Counted from the first letter of the stretch, positions 13,001 through 24,817 are shown. The stretch: DNA of 64,000 bases from Lunularia cruciata (GCA_948567375.1 OX419757.1:49659665-49723664), one strand, 5' to 3'. The notes: a model not told the origin generated them from the letters alone. Program-made: numbers and translations.

Positions 13001-13190
13001 AGTTATATATGTGCAATTGAATCTCTAGTCACAATGGCTATTATATGGTCAGTGAATATATGAAAGATCACTATGTTGTAATGGATCAAAAAGGTTATTG
13101 TGTTTTACAAGGGAATCCAAGAAGCATCACAATTTTGCATGCTTCATAGAAATCTCAATGGTAATTAGTCCAATCTCTATCTCGAATTTG
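10040..13190. other. AT-rich DNA without recognisable genes or elements
   Basis: About 3 kb of very AT-rich sequence holds only chance reading frames of 60-80 codons with no recognisable motif. An A15 run lies at 12763-12777. I see no LTR ends, no tRNA and no domain signature. It may be ancient transposon debris or intergenic spacer. Confidence 0.6.
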
Positions 13191-13710
13191 ATTGGAATTG
13201 AGTTTCCTGTAGAAAAGCAATCTCTCATGTGTACCTCACTAGAAACGAATTTCCCAGCATTCTGAAAATAGAAGAAGTATGACTTTAAGTTTAAGTAGTA
13301 AAGCTCACATAGAAAATTAGTTTCCAAGATCCTTTGGAAACTCAGATCCCAGTATTGCACAGTATCTAATTGGTTAGAAATTAAGATAATTGAAACTAGA
13401 TTTTTGACAATCTAGATCTTGGTTAGAAATTAAGACAATACAATCTAGCAAACTGAGTTTCTTAGATATCTGTAAGTCAATTCATATCCATTGCTTGATT
13501 TTAAATTGAATCTTTTTTAAATAATGACAAAACTAAGTTTAAACTCCAACCAATGTGAAATTTGGAAGTGATTGAGTTTCTTATTGAAAATTCTAACTGA
13601 GTTTCTTGTACATACAACTTTTCTAAGTGAAAATTGACTATGAAACTAAATTCCAACATCTAAAAAATAAAAATCTAAACTGGAGGTGCTTTGGAAACTT
13701 ACCTCTTAAC
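13190..13710. repeat. Second cluster of GAAACT/GAGTTTC short repeats
   Basis: The words gagtttcctgtagaaa (about 13200), gaaacgaatttccca (about 13240), gtttccaagatcctttggaaactcag (about 13319), actgagtttcttag (about 13450), gagtttcttattgaaa (about 13573) and aactgagtttcttgt (about 13598) match the motif of the 9680-10040 cluster. The two clusters bracket the featureless 10-13 kb block. They could be remnants of one expanded repeat or two ends of one element. Confidence 0.5.
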
Positions 13711-14440
13711 GGTAGAGGTTGCTTAGAAGTTTCGCGTATTTAACAAATAAAATTAAGAGGTTCAGAAGCAGGGGAGCAATCGAAGAAGTTCGGTCTCTTA
13801 GACAAGTTGATATTATGTGCATTTGTTGTACAAAAGTTCGCTTTAAATGAAATCTAGTTCTGATATTTGTTTCTTATTTTGAAAGAGGAATTAAAAATAG
13901 AAAAAGGAACTGAAAGAGATGAAACTCCTCATCGCTGCACAATTTGGTATATGAAAGTCTGATTTTTTCATTCATTGCACATATAGCATCAACAAGGGTT
14001 CGATTCCAAATCGGAATTGGAAATTCTTATCTTGGATAACTTATGTTAAAGAAAATTCTTTTTTCCTCATTTAACCCATTGATATTACTCTCATAAAGCT
14101 TTGTAACTAACTACTTATATCTAAATTTTAATTGATCAGAAACCCACCCTCTCAATATACGCCAACGAGCACATTCTTTAAAAAAGAAGGTAGAGATTCA
14201 AATTCACAAGATATGTTTTATATTGTTGAAAAGATCGATGTGTATTCAGCCCTATACGGATCACCACGTGTGCCCGAAAGGTATTGTATAACTAAAGGTA
14301 TTGTATAACTTTAACCAGTATTAGTATTAGCTCTGAAAGTGCCTAACCTATGATAAATTTAAGCAAAGAAAACCGATTGGGATCGATCCATCATCCTAAT
14401 TTAGGAGGAGGATGGAGGACAAAAGATAGCTACCCATGAT
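13710..14440. other. No gene seen; includes a perfect 17-bp tandem duplication
   Basis: The stretch is non-coding as far as I can see. At 14277-14310 the 17-mer AAAGGTATTGTATAACT occurs twice head to tail without a mismatch. This could be replication slippage or the footprint of an excised insertion. A GGTTCGATTCC word near 14000 resembles a tRNA B box but has no cloverleaf around it. Confidence 0.5.
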
Positions 14441-14455
14441 GTTATTAGGGATATA

Positions 14456-15020
14456 GTGTTTGCGATGGCACAAGAGAGCGGATACTTGGCATGGAGAGAG
14501 CGTTCGTATAATTTGCAGACAACACGTGTTAGGGCAGATTTGTACTTGGTTCAAGAGGATCAGGTGACAATAGCGGATATCGTGGTTACAAACTCTATGC
14601 GAGATACAATTTTGGAGGGAATGATTACACATCCCTTGGATGGGCGGCGAGTGCCACAGCAGGTCGCAAGGTCTCCAAGTATGGGGGCATGCAGTGAGGT
14701 CACCTCTTTGTTCCTCTAGCCTTGGAGTTATATGGAGCGATGGACACGACGTTCGACACATTCGTCAAGGAGTGCGCTAGAGCTTGCCATGTTAGGCCCC
14801 AGGGTTACTACGCTCACTCTCATACTTTGTAGCATATTGTAGATAGCGTGTGTCTATTGCTCTACAGAGGGCAGTGGCTGGTGTAATCCATAGGAGAGTG
14901 ATCACACTAGATGATGCTTTTTTAGATGCTCCAGTTGTTTGTAGACCACTCAACTTGCATAGCTCGGATATCTTAGCTGTAGTGGGGTTAATTTTTCATA
15001 TAGACTCTATTGGGGCTTAG
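14456..15020 (+). pseudogene. C-terminal remnant of a LINE-type reverse transcriptase protein
   Basis: The first frame reads from 14456 and contains RADLYLVQEDQVTIADIVVT and SMRDTILEGMITHPLDGRRV. A second frame around 14700-14810 contains FVPLALELYGAMDTTFDTF and KECARACHVRPQG. A third frame from 14847 to the stop at 15018-15020 contains RVSIALQRAVAGVIHRRVIT, LDDAFLDAPVVCRPLN and DILAVVGLIF. This order (a nuclease-like fold with a V/IADxVVT strand, FVPLALExYG, then RQRVSIALQRA) is what I know from the region after the RT domain in several non-LTR retroelement proteins. Two frame changes break it within 570 bp. The upstream RT domain is absent, so this is a 5'-truncated copy, the usual fate of LINE insertions. 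The alternative is a host gene derived from such a protein. No poly(A) tail is obvious after 15020. Confidence 0.6.
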
Positions 15021-16440
15021 CCCTAATTTTCATCTCTCCCTTGTGTCAACTTGACGGGGTCTTCCCATCCTTCATTTTTTCTAAGCGGTAGTCCTTTCTT
15101 CTTCATTTAGATCCTAGTACTCTCCTCCGGAAGAGTGAACCAGCAAGAAAATCGATAGTCAGGAAGAAGAAGTACGTCAGTTTAGTCGCAGATCCTGAGT
15201 CCGGTGTCGGATCTGCATCATTACCACTTTTCATGCATAGGAATAAGTAAGGAGAACAGGGGCTTGAGGCTCCATTTCACTACTGTTTCAACGTTTTACA
15301 TAGTAAGCAACGGGCGCAAGATTTGACTCTCCATCGATGTCATGACGATTCTGACATGAGTTCCTTCCGCAGACACCGAGTTCAACATAGTACGGTTTCA
15401 AATCTCGACTTGACAGATTTAAACGGGTGACATAGGTGTACTGTAGGAATCGTAAAAGATTATACGGGTGATGAAAGTATTTGGAGCTTTCCGCTCTTAA
15501 CATTATTTGATTATAGTTTGGTTTAGATTCTAAAGAAAATTACGTAGCTTTATTACATGAACCATCTGACATAATGTTGGGTCTATACTTGTATCAGGAA
15601 AAATATATCAATAATAATTATATACAAGAATATGGTTTAATTAATATTTTTATACTAATTAAATTATATACAAGAGAAGATTTTTAATTAATATTTATAA
15701 CCCATAAATAATTATAGGCCACGTATTTTCATTTCCTATACCAAGTTTATAGATTCTAAAATTTTAACCATAATAAATTTTGAATTTCTTTACAAGTATC
15801 TTTGGAGCTGAAAAAACCTATATTTGAAACCCCCATTGAGCTGAACATATCAACTCAAACACAACTACTTCGGATCAGAAAGGGAAAGAATCCCAGCTGA
15901 AAAGGTACTCCGCCCTATTCAAGTCAAGGTATTTAAATAATGAAACAACTATGAGAAAACCTCCCGATGAGAAACGTTCCAATTGGAAAAAATTTCCACT
16001 TTTCAAAATAGTTCCTCACAACACATTGGGGTTTTCAAAAACAAAACTTACGTAGTTGTTACAAAAATGTGCTTCTTCCTATTTCATAAAAAACATAAAA
16101 ACTTCTGCTAGCAAAATGAAACCGGCCAGCAGTTTTTCAAAGGGGTGAGCCTTCTCGTGGCCCTTTCAAAAACTACCTTAGGTTACGAGAGATAAGGCAA
16201 AATAAATATGATTAATGCAAACAGTTGTTTACTGCCATGGTGAGCTAGAATAAGCCATGTGTCATCTCATGAGTTTGAAATTTGTATTTCAAACCTTCCC
16301 AAATGTGATGTTAAGTGCATTCGATGCTTGCAAGGAATTCTTGCACCATTTTCTTAATTATTCATATGGATTTTGGAGGTTTTGAAGGATTTGAACTTGC
16401 TCAAAATAGGAGGAGCTCTCTAAGGTGTTGGGCGGGCAAT
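15020..16440. other. Intergenic stretch with a small AT-rich tandem duplication
   Basis: No coding sequence is recognised. At 15615-15653 and 15661-15699 two copies of an AATTATATACAAGA...TTTAATTAATATTT..TATA unit lie in tandem (period about 46 bp, a few differences). The part from 15060 to 15480 is slightly richer in GC and might hold eroded continuation of the LINE 3' end. I cannot support that. Confidence 0.5.
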
Positions 16441-17975
16441 GTTTAGAAATTAATGCGTCAACTTGGATTGAGTGGACTTGGAGAAGTTACTTTGAGTGTG
16501 CACCAACATCCTTGGATTGAAAATGGGGTCATGGCCAACACTCCTCTTCATTATCTCCTCTCTAGAAGAAAATGTGATTCTTTCTCCTCCCAAATCAATT
16601 CATGTTCCATCTATCACTAAAGAATTTCAAGCACTAGAGAAAATGGCCTCTACTCCTTCTTTAGTGATGACTAGTATGCTTGCAAAATCAAAAGGTGACA
16701 AAGATAGGTTTAGGATGGTCATCCATCACTATTGGCAGATTGTTGACTTTATGGAAAATCCAATACATTTCAAACAGATTCATGGAGGCTTTGTAAAAAA
16801 GCCTATTGCCAAGAGTACAATGTTTACTTACATGGCTTTGTTTTTGATAAGATTTGGGAGCGGTTTCTTGAGTCCATCAGCAAAGACAGAATGCAAAAGA
16901 GATGTGTGAGATAAATGAAGTAGTATAAATGTGCTCAAGAATAGAAGGATAATACAGTAGTGAAGTTCTCACTAAGAAGGAGATTAAACAAGGATGGTTT
17001 ACTACAAAACATCAATTGAATAATAAATGTTCCTTTTTGACAGAATGGATGTGTTGTTTGGCAATAAGGCACATATTTTTCTTCTTTCATTAGTTAATCT
17101 GGGTATTGGAATTGGAGTGAATATTTTTATCACTTGTGCACATATGATATCAGATCCAATGCTACAGCCCAAGAAGAAGAAGAGAATGTTGGATGAAAAT
17201 GTAATCCCTTGTCAAGAATTGAGGAAGATACTCTAATCCAACTATTATCCCTAGTATGTTCCATCTACAAGAGCTTAAGAAGAGATCCATACAAGGGCAA
17301 AGGAGGAAGAGATTTGCACAAGAGCACAATAGGATATTCTCAAAGGAGAAGGAGATAGAGAAGGTGAAGTGGGTAGGGAATTGATGAAGAAAAGAAGATG
17401 CTTCAAACGTAATCATAAGCCAAGTCACCCAATGAATTCATTTGCTCAAGATATGGCCAATCATACAAAATTTAGGAGTAAGAGTCTTGAATCAAAGAAA
17501 GGTTGAGAATGGTTGAGATAGATGCAATGAAATTCAAGAAGACTTGAGGAAATGCACCTAAATATGAAGCCAAGAAGCTCAAGGTAGAAGGAGAAATAAT
17601 CAAAGTAGATGCAAAGAAAGAGATAAAGAGGTTGAAAGTACATGATCAGGAGAAGCCAAGCGTTTGAGAATTGAAGTTGAGAATATGAAGAGAGCAAAGA
17701 AGATAAAATCAAAATTTGAGAAGGCCAAATTAAAAGTTGTGGAAGCAAAATTAGAATGCATGTACAATATGACAATTGGAATTAGCAAAAAATATAGCAA
17801 ATTAACCTTTGAGGATATTACAAATTTCATAAGCACCTATTCAAAAGTAGGATGTGGTCATGTCAATGAGAGTGTGGGGAGTAACAATCTTACAGTAGGA
17901 GTAGGTACAATGGGTAATAACAATACTTCAAGTGTTTGGGGAGGACAAGATAATAATCCTCCTAATGTGTAAACC
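16440..17975 (+). pseudogene. Unrecognised coding remnant, N-terminal segment plus K/E-rich coiled coil
   Basis: Open stretches on the plus strand at 16496-16909 and 17664-17972 have protein-like composition. The first encodes a 137-residue segment containing KSKGDKDRFRMVIHHYWQIV. The second starts with a highly charged helix-prone stretch (MKRAKKIKSKFEKAKLKVVE) and ends in an Asn/Gly-rich tail (GNNNTSSVWGGQDNNPPNV). Lys/Glu-rich, helix-type sequence between them (about 17150-17660) suggests one long coiled-coil protein, now interrupted by frameshifts and stops. I do not recognise the family. The layout recalls the coiled-coil family at 30.6 and 61 kb, but I found no matching motif. It could be a retroelement gag-like ORF or a host gene. 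Confidence 0.45.
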
Positions 17976-19081
17976 TTTGAATCGGAATAAATCTATTGAA
18001 ATCTATCACAATGTTAAAATTTTTATGCTTGTGAGCTCAAGAATGGAATGTTTTTCATATAGCTTTTGCTTTGTGTATTCCATCACGTCACATACCACAC
18101 TATTTTTTGGTTGCAAAATGTCAATACAATTGAATTTGTGAATTAGCCTATAGCATTCAAGACACTAAACAACTCAACTACTTTGTTGTAAGTGCAATTG
18201 AAAAATTAACTTCTACAAGTGCTATCAAGAGAGCCATGAATTGAATTTGGCCAACATTGATTCAAAGCAAAATTTCAGTCATAACTTTTCAATTATGAGA
18301 TGTAGGGCCCATTGGAAGCAAAATTTCAATAATAGAATGTAAGTTATGAGATGCATACCCACTCTATTTTGTATGTGCATAGTTGGTCCAATTATTGTGG
18401 GTTCCAAACAAGTTCTAGCTTGCATGCTTCCAACTTCAAACTCTTGTTACCCAATGTTTCCAATCTATATTTGAAGTCCCCAATTAATTTTTTTATATGA
18501 AAACATGTACTTTGGCATGAGTTAGAATTCTAGTTGTAGTACTTCTTCTCATCTACTCACAATTTCATTGCATCAGCAAATATGTTGTACAAAATTTACA
18601 TTTGGATATTTTCATCATTATCCATTTTTTGTCAATTTGCTTCTCATGAGCAAGGTATAGGTTTATGTTCAAATTACATTTAGTGGTACTTGCTTCTTTT
18701 CAAAAGTCAATGAACCTACTTCAACTTAAACATGATTTTAAGCTTGCGTAATGATTCTCCTTTCTTGGACTATGGTGGAAGCCTTAGCTTCCACCATGGC
18801 TTCCAACATCAATAGTTAATCTTGCTTTTTTGCAACCCTATCATATTTGAGAGATAGAGAGGTAGTATCATTTTGTCATTGCCTCTTGTTTGTACTAGAA
18901 CCCTTGTAGCTTGATCTTTAGAGACAAAGGTGGATCTTCCCTTAATTTGTTTTGCATTCTTTGTGCTTGCCTCAATTTTGATAGAAGAGGAATCACCTTG
19001 AGAATCATTGATAAGGATACTTTTGCTAAAAGATTGTTTTGTAGAATGTTCCCATTTGCTATGTTGTAAAGATTGCCCAAT
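17975..19081. other. Intergenic, includes an approximately 50-bp tandem duplication
   Basis: No gene is seen with confidence. At about 18261-18311 and 18317-18363 two versions of AGCAAAATTTCA...AATTATGAGATGTAGGGCCCA follow each other. Just left of the gypsy LTR (18895-19080, minus strand) a short Leu/Lys-rich stretch containing LRQAQRMQNKLREDPPLSL looks protein-like. It may be the target that the gypsy element hit. Confidence 0.45.
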
Positions 19082-19590
19082 TGTAATGTTCCGAGGACAG
19101 GAGAACCAACCCCCAAGAGAAACTTAGAATAAGAAGCACAAAGCTTCACACTCAAACTCCAATGCCCCAAAGGAGAACTTTGTCTTTATTATATAGCAAA
19201 GAGGATTCCCTCAAAGGAAGCTCTGCCCTTGGATTAGATACATGGATTGATGATATGTCAACAATCTCTACCATTAGATTAGATTACATGGATTGGTGAT
19301 ATGTTGGTTTTGGTTCTATCTGGTTGGTCAAACAAGCTTTGACCATAGAAATATACAGAGAGTCTTCTTGTGAGAAAATTTGCATATTTTTGAGACCTAA
19401 TTTGTCTATTTAGGCATCCAAAATTAGCTCTAAAGTTTTCAAGCTATTTTTGGCTCTAGCCTTATTAGTAGAAGTACTCTTTTGGTGATACCTCTATATG
19501 ATCTACTTAGTCCATCATATATAACATCCTTCCAAATGTTACCAAGCCAATTTTCACCTTTAGATTATATGTCTAGCTATGGGTATTACA
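19082..19590 (-). repeat. 3' LTR of the gypsy element, 509 bp
   Basis: On the minus strand the LTR begins TGTAATACCC at 19590 and ends GGAACATTACA at 19082. It therefore has the canonical TG...CA ends and 6-bp inverted termini TGTAAT/ATTACA. The purine tract AAAAGGGGGAGAGGTT (19606-19591) abuts its start, as expected for a polypurine tract. It is a single copy in this window, so no age can be read from it. Confidence 0.75.
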
Positions 19591-19606
19591 AACCTCTCCC
19601 CCTTTT
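19591..19606 (-). other. Polypurine tract of the gypsy element
   Basis: Minus-strand AAAAGGGGGAGAGGTT immediately precedes the TG start of the LTR. That is where plus-strand DNA synthesis of a retrotransposon is primed. Confidence 0.7.
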
Positions 19607-22600
19607 AAACCACAACTTCCTTGTTGCAAAGTTGTTACTCAAAGATTTCACTAACATCGGTGCATGGGTCAAGTTGGATTTTGACTCCCATGTTGCCTCA
19701 TACAATGGGTACCATTTCCTCTATATGAGATATTCCACTTGTAGGTGGCAAGTACCATAGATGGATTTCTAAAGAATGCATTTGACTTCATATTCCTCCG
19801 TGCATCAATGAGTGTTGGACAAGGTTAAATTTCTTGTATGGAAGGAAATTGGGGTGGTTGGGAGGGCATATATACACAGTAAAGGAAACATGGAATATTG
19901 GATGGATCTTCATGTGTGGCGGTAGCTTGAGGTGATATGCCATTACACCAATTTGACAAGTATGGGAAAAGGCCTAATAAAATAAGGTATGAGCTTACAA
20001 GGGCCATCTAACATGACATTGGATGCTGATAGCTATACTTGATTCTCAATATTGAACTCCATGTGCAAGCGGTGTGCATCTACATACTACTTCTATTGAT
20101 TTTGGGTGATCTGCAACTTGTGCTTGATGTTCTCCACACCCTGTTGGATTTTAGAAACAAAAGTGTTGACAATGTCAACCTTGGTAGCCATTGGATGGAT
20201 CTTCAGCAAGCTCAAAGGTGTGAAATCATGCTCTCCATACATGAAAAAGAATGGTGTGACCTATGTGGATGCATTCACTAAATTGTTGTAAGAAAATTCC
20301 ACCAATGGAAGTAAGTTATCCCACCTTTCTTGCTCATCTAAGGTGAAGTCCTATGAGCATGTCTTCAATAATGCAATTAGCCCGCTCTATTTGTCTATTA
20401 GTCTATCGATGGTAAGTCGTGGACATGGCCAATTTGGTTTTGGAGAAAACCAAAGAATGTTCGCCAAAACAAACTAGTATATTGAGTGCCTCTATTAGTG
20501 ATGAGCACTCAAGATATGTCATGGTGAGAGTACAATTAAGTTGTGTAGCAATCACGTCCTTGGTGGTAGGACATATATGAATCATCGAATTGTGCTACTA
20601 CCATTAGCATTCGGGTGAATGCATCTTCAAGTTTTTTCTTGCCTTTTATATATGTGATTGTCATGTTGAACCATTATCTCCACTCTACCCACCAAATCTA
20701 ACAAGATAGATCTTTCTATGTCTTGAGGTAGACTTGAAAATTGTGGTCTATCTCCACTACAAATGCATTCTCACCAAGATAGTGCTTCCAATGTTTAGTT
20801 GCAAGAATAATGGCCAGCTCTTCTTGTTTGGTGATGTGATAGTTGCATTCTATTGGTAACAACTTTCAAGATAAATTTGCAACTGAGTGCTATCCGTCAT
20901 GCCACTCTTGTTGTAAGATTGCTCCTATTTCCACATTTGATGCATTTGTAGCCAACTTGATCAGACATTTTGGGTCATACCATTTCAAGATTGGTGCATG
21001 TAGTAATGTATCTTTCAATTCCTAAAAGGCCACTTCTTGTGTGGTTCCTCATATCCACCTCTATCCCTTGCCAAGTAGTATTGTTAGAGATATGCAACCT
21101 TAGAGAAGTCCTTGACCAATCAATGATAGAACCTCATCAATCCCAAGAAGCTCTTGAGTTGAATCTAATCTTTTAGAGCACTCTATTTTTGAATGACCTC
21201 TGTTTTAATTGTTAACACTTGGATACTTTTTGCACTTACTCTATGCCCCAAGTAGTCTTCTTCAGACTTGCAAAACTCACACTTGAGATTTTGGCATACA
21301 ATTGTTTTGTTGTAGATTATAGAGGACTTCTCGTAGATATTGCTTGTATACCATTATCATCCTATTGTTGACTAAGATGTCATCTAAGAAGATGATAAAA
21401 TATTTATCCAAGTATGGACAAAATATTTGGATAAATATTCATTGATCAAACTCATGAAAGTGGTTGGTGCATTGGTGAGGTCAAATAGCATCACCACGTA
21501 CTCAAAGTGACAATACCTTGTTTAAAAAGCAATTTTGTGCATGTTTTCCTCCACAATCTGGATTTGATTATAACCACTCCATAGATCAAGTTTGGGGAAG
21601 TGTTTTGCCCCATTGAGTTGATCAAAAAAGTCATTCATGTGAGGTAATGGGTATTTTTTTCACCATTTTTTGATTTAGGCCATGGTAGTCAATGCACATG
21701 CTCATTATATTGTCTTCTTCTTCACAAACAAGACAAGAGCCCCATATGGTGAAATGATGGGTTGGATAAACCCTTCTACAATATATCTTTGATTTGAGCC
21801 TTACACTCCTTCAACTCATGAGGATGATGGATGATATGGGGCCTTAAAAAGAGGGGTTTTTCCCAAAAGTATCTCAATTTTATGATCTACTCTCCTTTTT
21901 GGTAGTAAACCTTGAGGGTAGATCATCCAAGAAGACATTTTGAAACTCACTGACCACATCTTTCAATTTCTATGGAATTTGTCAATGGAGTTGTGCACTA
22001 TAGACTTCTCTTATTATACCCATAAAACATTTGTATTATATATAGTAGTTGTCCTAATGATATAGAGAGGCAATTCTTGCTTGTGTCATCTTTCTTTCCC
22101 AATGATCTTCAATTGATGATTTCTCACTACTTTTTCTTCCAATCAACCATAGGGTTGTAATGCTCTATCCATGGCATACCTAAGAGTGCATCATAACAAG
22201 CTAACCAATCACTTTCCACTCAATTGATTTTTGATACTCTACTACAGAGTGCTATCTTTCTAGGTAACAATTCAATCCTCTCTATCTGCCCATTAGGTAA
22301 TTGTACTTCTTCATTCTCATCCTTCTCTAGACCCATCCGCAATCTTATTGCAACAAAGCAAGACAAGAGATTCTCTATTGCTCCAAGGTTTATCAATAAT
22401 CTCACTTGATTGCCTTTTAGGACTCCATTCATGACAATCAATTGTGAGTTTGTCTTCCTTGATCTTTGCACACTTGTCCTCTTCTTTCCCTTGCTTTTTT
22501 CTTCTCTATTGAGCCAATAAGGTTGCAAGGTATATTTACTAGGGATCTTTGTTTTTTGATGTAATTTTTTCACCCTCCTCTTCAATTTGTCTCTCCATGT

Positions 22601-23649
22601 TGTTTGAAGATTGCTTGTATGGAGGCCAAGGGCCTCTATGGAGGTGAGCACAAAATTCATGGCTATTTGCCTAACTTGCCAAAAATTGTAAGAATGTTAT
22701 TGTTATGCTTAAGTCCCTTCCTTTTGTGGAACTTCATCTCTCCTTTCTTCTCCATGTCCTCATTCTCCTTGGAGCAATTGTGCTCCGTGGTCTTGAAACC
22801 AAATGTTACCCAATTCCATAGGAATTGGTCCACCAAAGTGATATGTTTCAACCCAATAATGTTGAGTTGGGACTATCTTTTCACTTCCTCCAAGTGATCT
22901 TGCTATTCTTTGAATGCAAGCAATGGCTTCAAAATTAATGTGAGGATTTTGTACCATTACTTACTAGCAAATTCACTTTTTTTAACCCTTGTTTGAAAAT
23001 TTCCAAAGCTTTTGTTGGACTCATGTTGGTTATTGCAATTTTTATATCAAGAAGTGCCTCCATGTACTCTTGTATGTTGTTCTTCTTCTTTAACTCCCAT
23101 AGTCGAGTTTGGGCCATTTGTACAAAATCGACGGATTCAAAATTCTTTAGTAGCCCTTCTTGCATTTCCGTTCAAGTAACCTCTCTTCCTTTTGCCAACA
23201 TTGGTCATTCCCAAGCATCATACTATGTGAGTGCTTTATTGGTCAAGTATTCAAATGCAAACACACTTACGGAATGATAAGTGATTTCCGTTATGAATAA
23301 TCAACAATATTGATTCATTGTTGAAATCCAATTCTCCACTACTCCCATGGAATGTTCCCTTTAAGGCTCAATATTGCATGACTTTTACATCTTTACTGAC
23401 TATGTGACTTCATTGTTGACCAAGGTTAGTGTCATTGGCATGAGTGACTCTCCAAGTACTTTGGCTGCTAGTATTTGGTTTTAAGACAGTTCTCCTTCTT
23501 GCATTGCTTGATCATTCCTAAAGGTATTTACTTGACTTTGAAATGCTTCCATGGTCATCTTATCTCCTAAAACTTGTTCAACATCCCTTGTATTCCTTCC
23601 ATCAAATCCTATAACTATGGGTCCATGATTCCCATACATGATAAATGCT

Positions 23650-24380
23650 TAGCCTCTATTTCCTACTTCAATAAAGAGTTAATATGATAACTTAGGAGGG
23701 GTCATGGACTATTAAAGCTACCATAAGGACTTCAAAGGCTATCACTCATTGATAATATTACTCACCAAAAGTAAAGACTACAAAATCCCTAAATATCACT
23801 TTCAATCTAACCACATAATGAATTTCTAATTGAGTGTTGAAAGGGAGAAGATTTGGTTTATTTAGATCCATCACAACAAAATGTAGATTTTCAAATCTAA
23901 TTTTCTATTGCAGATCACTACAAGTAAAATCATGAAGTGTGGTGAATTCATCATTATATCCATGAACTCTACTCCAAAATGATAAACAAGATATATCCTA
24001 ACTTGCTCTCACTGGGTATATATAATCTTGATATGGAACAACTTCAAGAATAGAAAGAGGTTGCATGAAATTGTCCTCCATGAGCCTCAATCCCATCCTC
24101 TCTCTAAAACACTCCTAATTTCTCAATTGCACTATGGCTTTTCTCCTCAAAATTATTGAGTCTCAAAATTCTATGTTCCTCCAAGAGTGGTAATCTATGA
24201 CAACCCAGCAAATATCACTTTTGCGGTAATCAGGTAAGTAAAGTTTGTTCCCACAGAGATACTAGTCAAAAATGTCCAAATACAAAGTCAAAAAATAACA
24301 ATCTTTAGTTCTTCTTGGTTGCGTCTTTAATCTCTCATGTAGAAACCACACCCAAAAGAGAGTAACAAGCACTGATTCAC
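23650..24380. other. Leader of the gypsy element and/or LTR of the element split by the chromovirus
   Basis: No coding signal. Sequence left of 24381 and right of 30018 was continuous before the young chromovirus inserted, since the target duplication TTCAC joins them. A TG dinucleotide near 24203 (tgacaacccagcaaa; TTGCTGGGTTGTCA on the minus strand) could be the end of an LTR that continues at 30019-30590. That is inference only; no second LTR copy is in the window. Confidence 0.3.
24376..24380. repeat. Target site duplication, left copy (TTCAC)
   Basis: The five bases TTCAC directly precede the LTR terminus at 24381 and recur at 30019-30023 directly after the other LTR. Five bases is the normal duplication made by Ty3/gypsy integrases. 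Confidence 0.93.
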
Positions 24381-24803
24381 TGTAAAAGACCAAAACCAAG
24401 GAGAGAAATAGGAGAATGGAAACTCACATTGGGACACTTGAATGAGGGAAAACTCTAAATACCTAGCATGAGCTTCGGCTTTGGTATTTATAGGTAACAT
24501 ACAAGACCCTTGAAGCTTCTCAAGAAGCTTCCTTGAGCCGCTTTCTTGGAGTGCAAGTCAAGTTAACCAAGAAGCTTCTCAAGAAGCTTCCTTTTAGAAG
24601 CCGCCTACTTGGTGTGCAAGCTAAGCTAGTTAGAAGCTTCTAGAAGCTTCCTTCTAGAAGCTACCTGCTTAGGGTGCAAGTTAACTAGTTGGGAGGCTTC
24701 TCAAGAAGCTTCTTAGATACTTCTAGAATATTCTAGGCTATTTTGTCTTATTATCTACTTTGTAAGCCTAACTAACTTCATTGCTAAACTCCATATTGTT
24801 ACA
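24381..24803 (-). repeat. 3' LTR of the young chromovirus, 423 bp
   Basis: Starts TGTAACAATA at 24803 and ends TCTTTTACA at 24381 on the minus strand. It carries seven GAAGCTTC palindromes, a gap-free heat-shock element at 24633-24650 (GAAGCTTCTAGAAGCTTC), a second at 24721-24733 (TTCTAGAATATTC) and a TATAAATA box at 24483-24494. It differs from the other LTR at nine sites, all transitions by my reading. In eight of them this copy has the A or T. Confidence 0.95.
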
Positions 24804-24817
24804 TATTCCCCCGCCGC
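24804..24817 (-). other. Polypurine tract of the chromovirus
   Basis: Minus strand GCGGCGGGGGAATA abuts the TG start of the 3' LTR. Its position and purine richness fit a plus-strand primer. Confidence 0.8.

Larger units (their letters stand above)
19082..23650 (-). mobile_element. Ty3/gypsy retrotransposon fossil with 3' LTR, 5' LTR not found
   Basis: Read on the minus strand: gag (about 23600-22900), retroviral-type protease region (about 22450-22300), reverse transcriptase (about 21900-21300, with a CIDYHGLNQ-type box and the catalytic FLDD motif in IIFLDDILV), RNase H (about 20870-20640, NFQVYLKT and YIKGKKKLEDAF), integrase (about 20500-19800, ITNRGTQYTSLFW). RT before integrase makes it gypsy. 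The 3' LTR and polypurine tract are intact enough to delimit that end. No matching 5' LTR is present near 23.6-24.4 kb or elsewhere in the window. It is heavily decayed, with well over ten breaks, so it is much older than its right-hand neighbour. Confidence 0.88.

Noticed and set aside
13995-14015. GGTTCGATTCC resembling the internal B box of a tRNA gene
   Set aside because: The flanks do not form a T stem, and no A box or acceptor stem lies upstream at the right distance.
13860-14110. Possible organelle DNA insertion
   Set aside because: Some phrases felt plastid-like, but I could not match any plastid or mitochondrial gene from memory.
17461-17836. Hydrophobic minus-strand frames resembling membrane proteins
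   Set aside because: They are the antisense of a Lys/Glu-rich coiled-coil stretch, which always yields Leu/Phe/Ser-rich frames.
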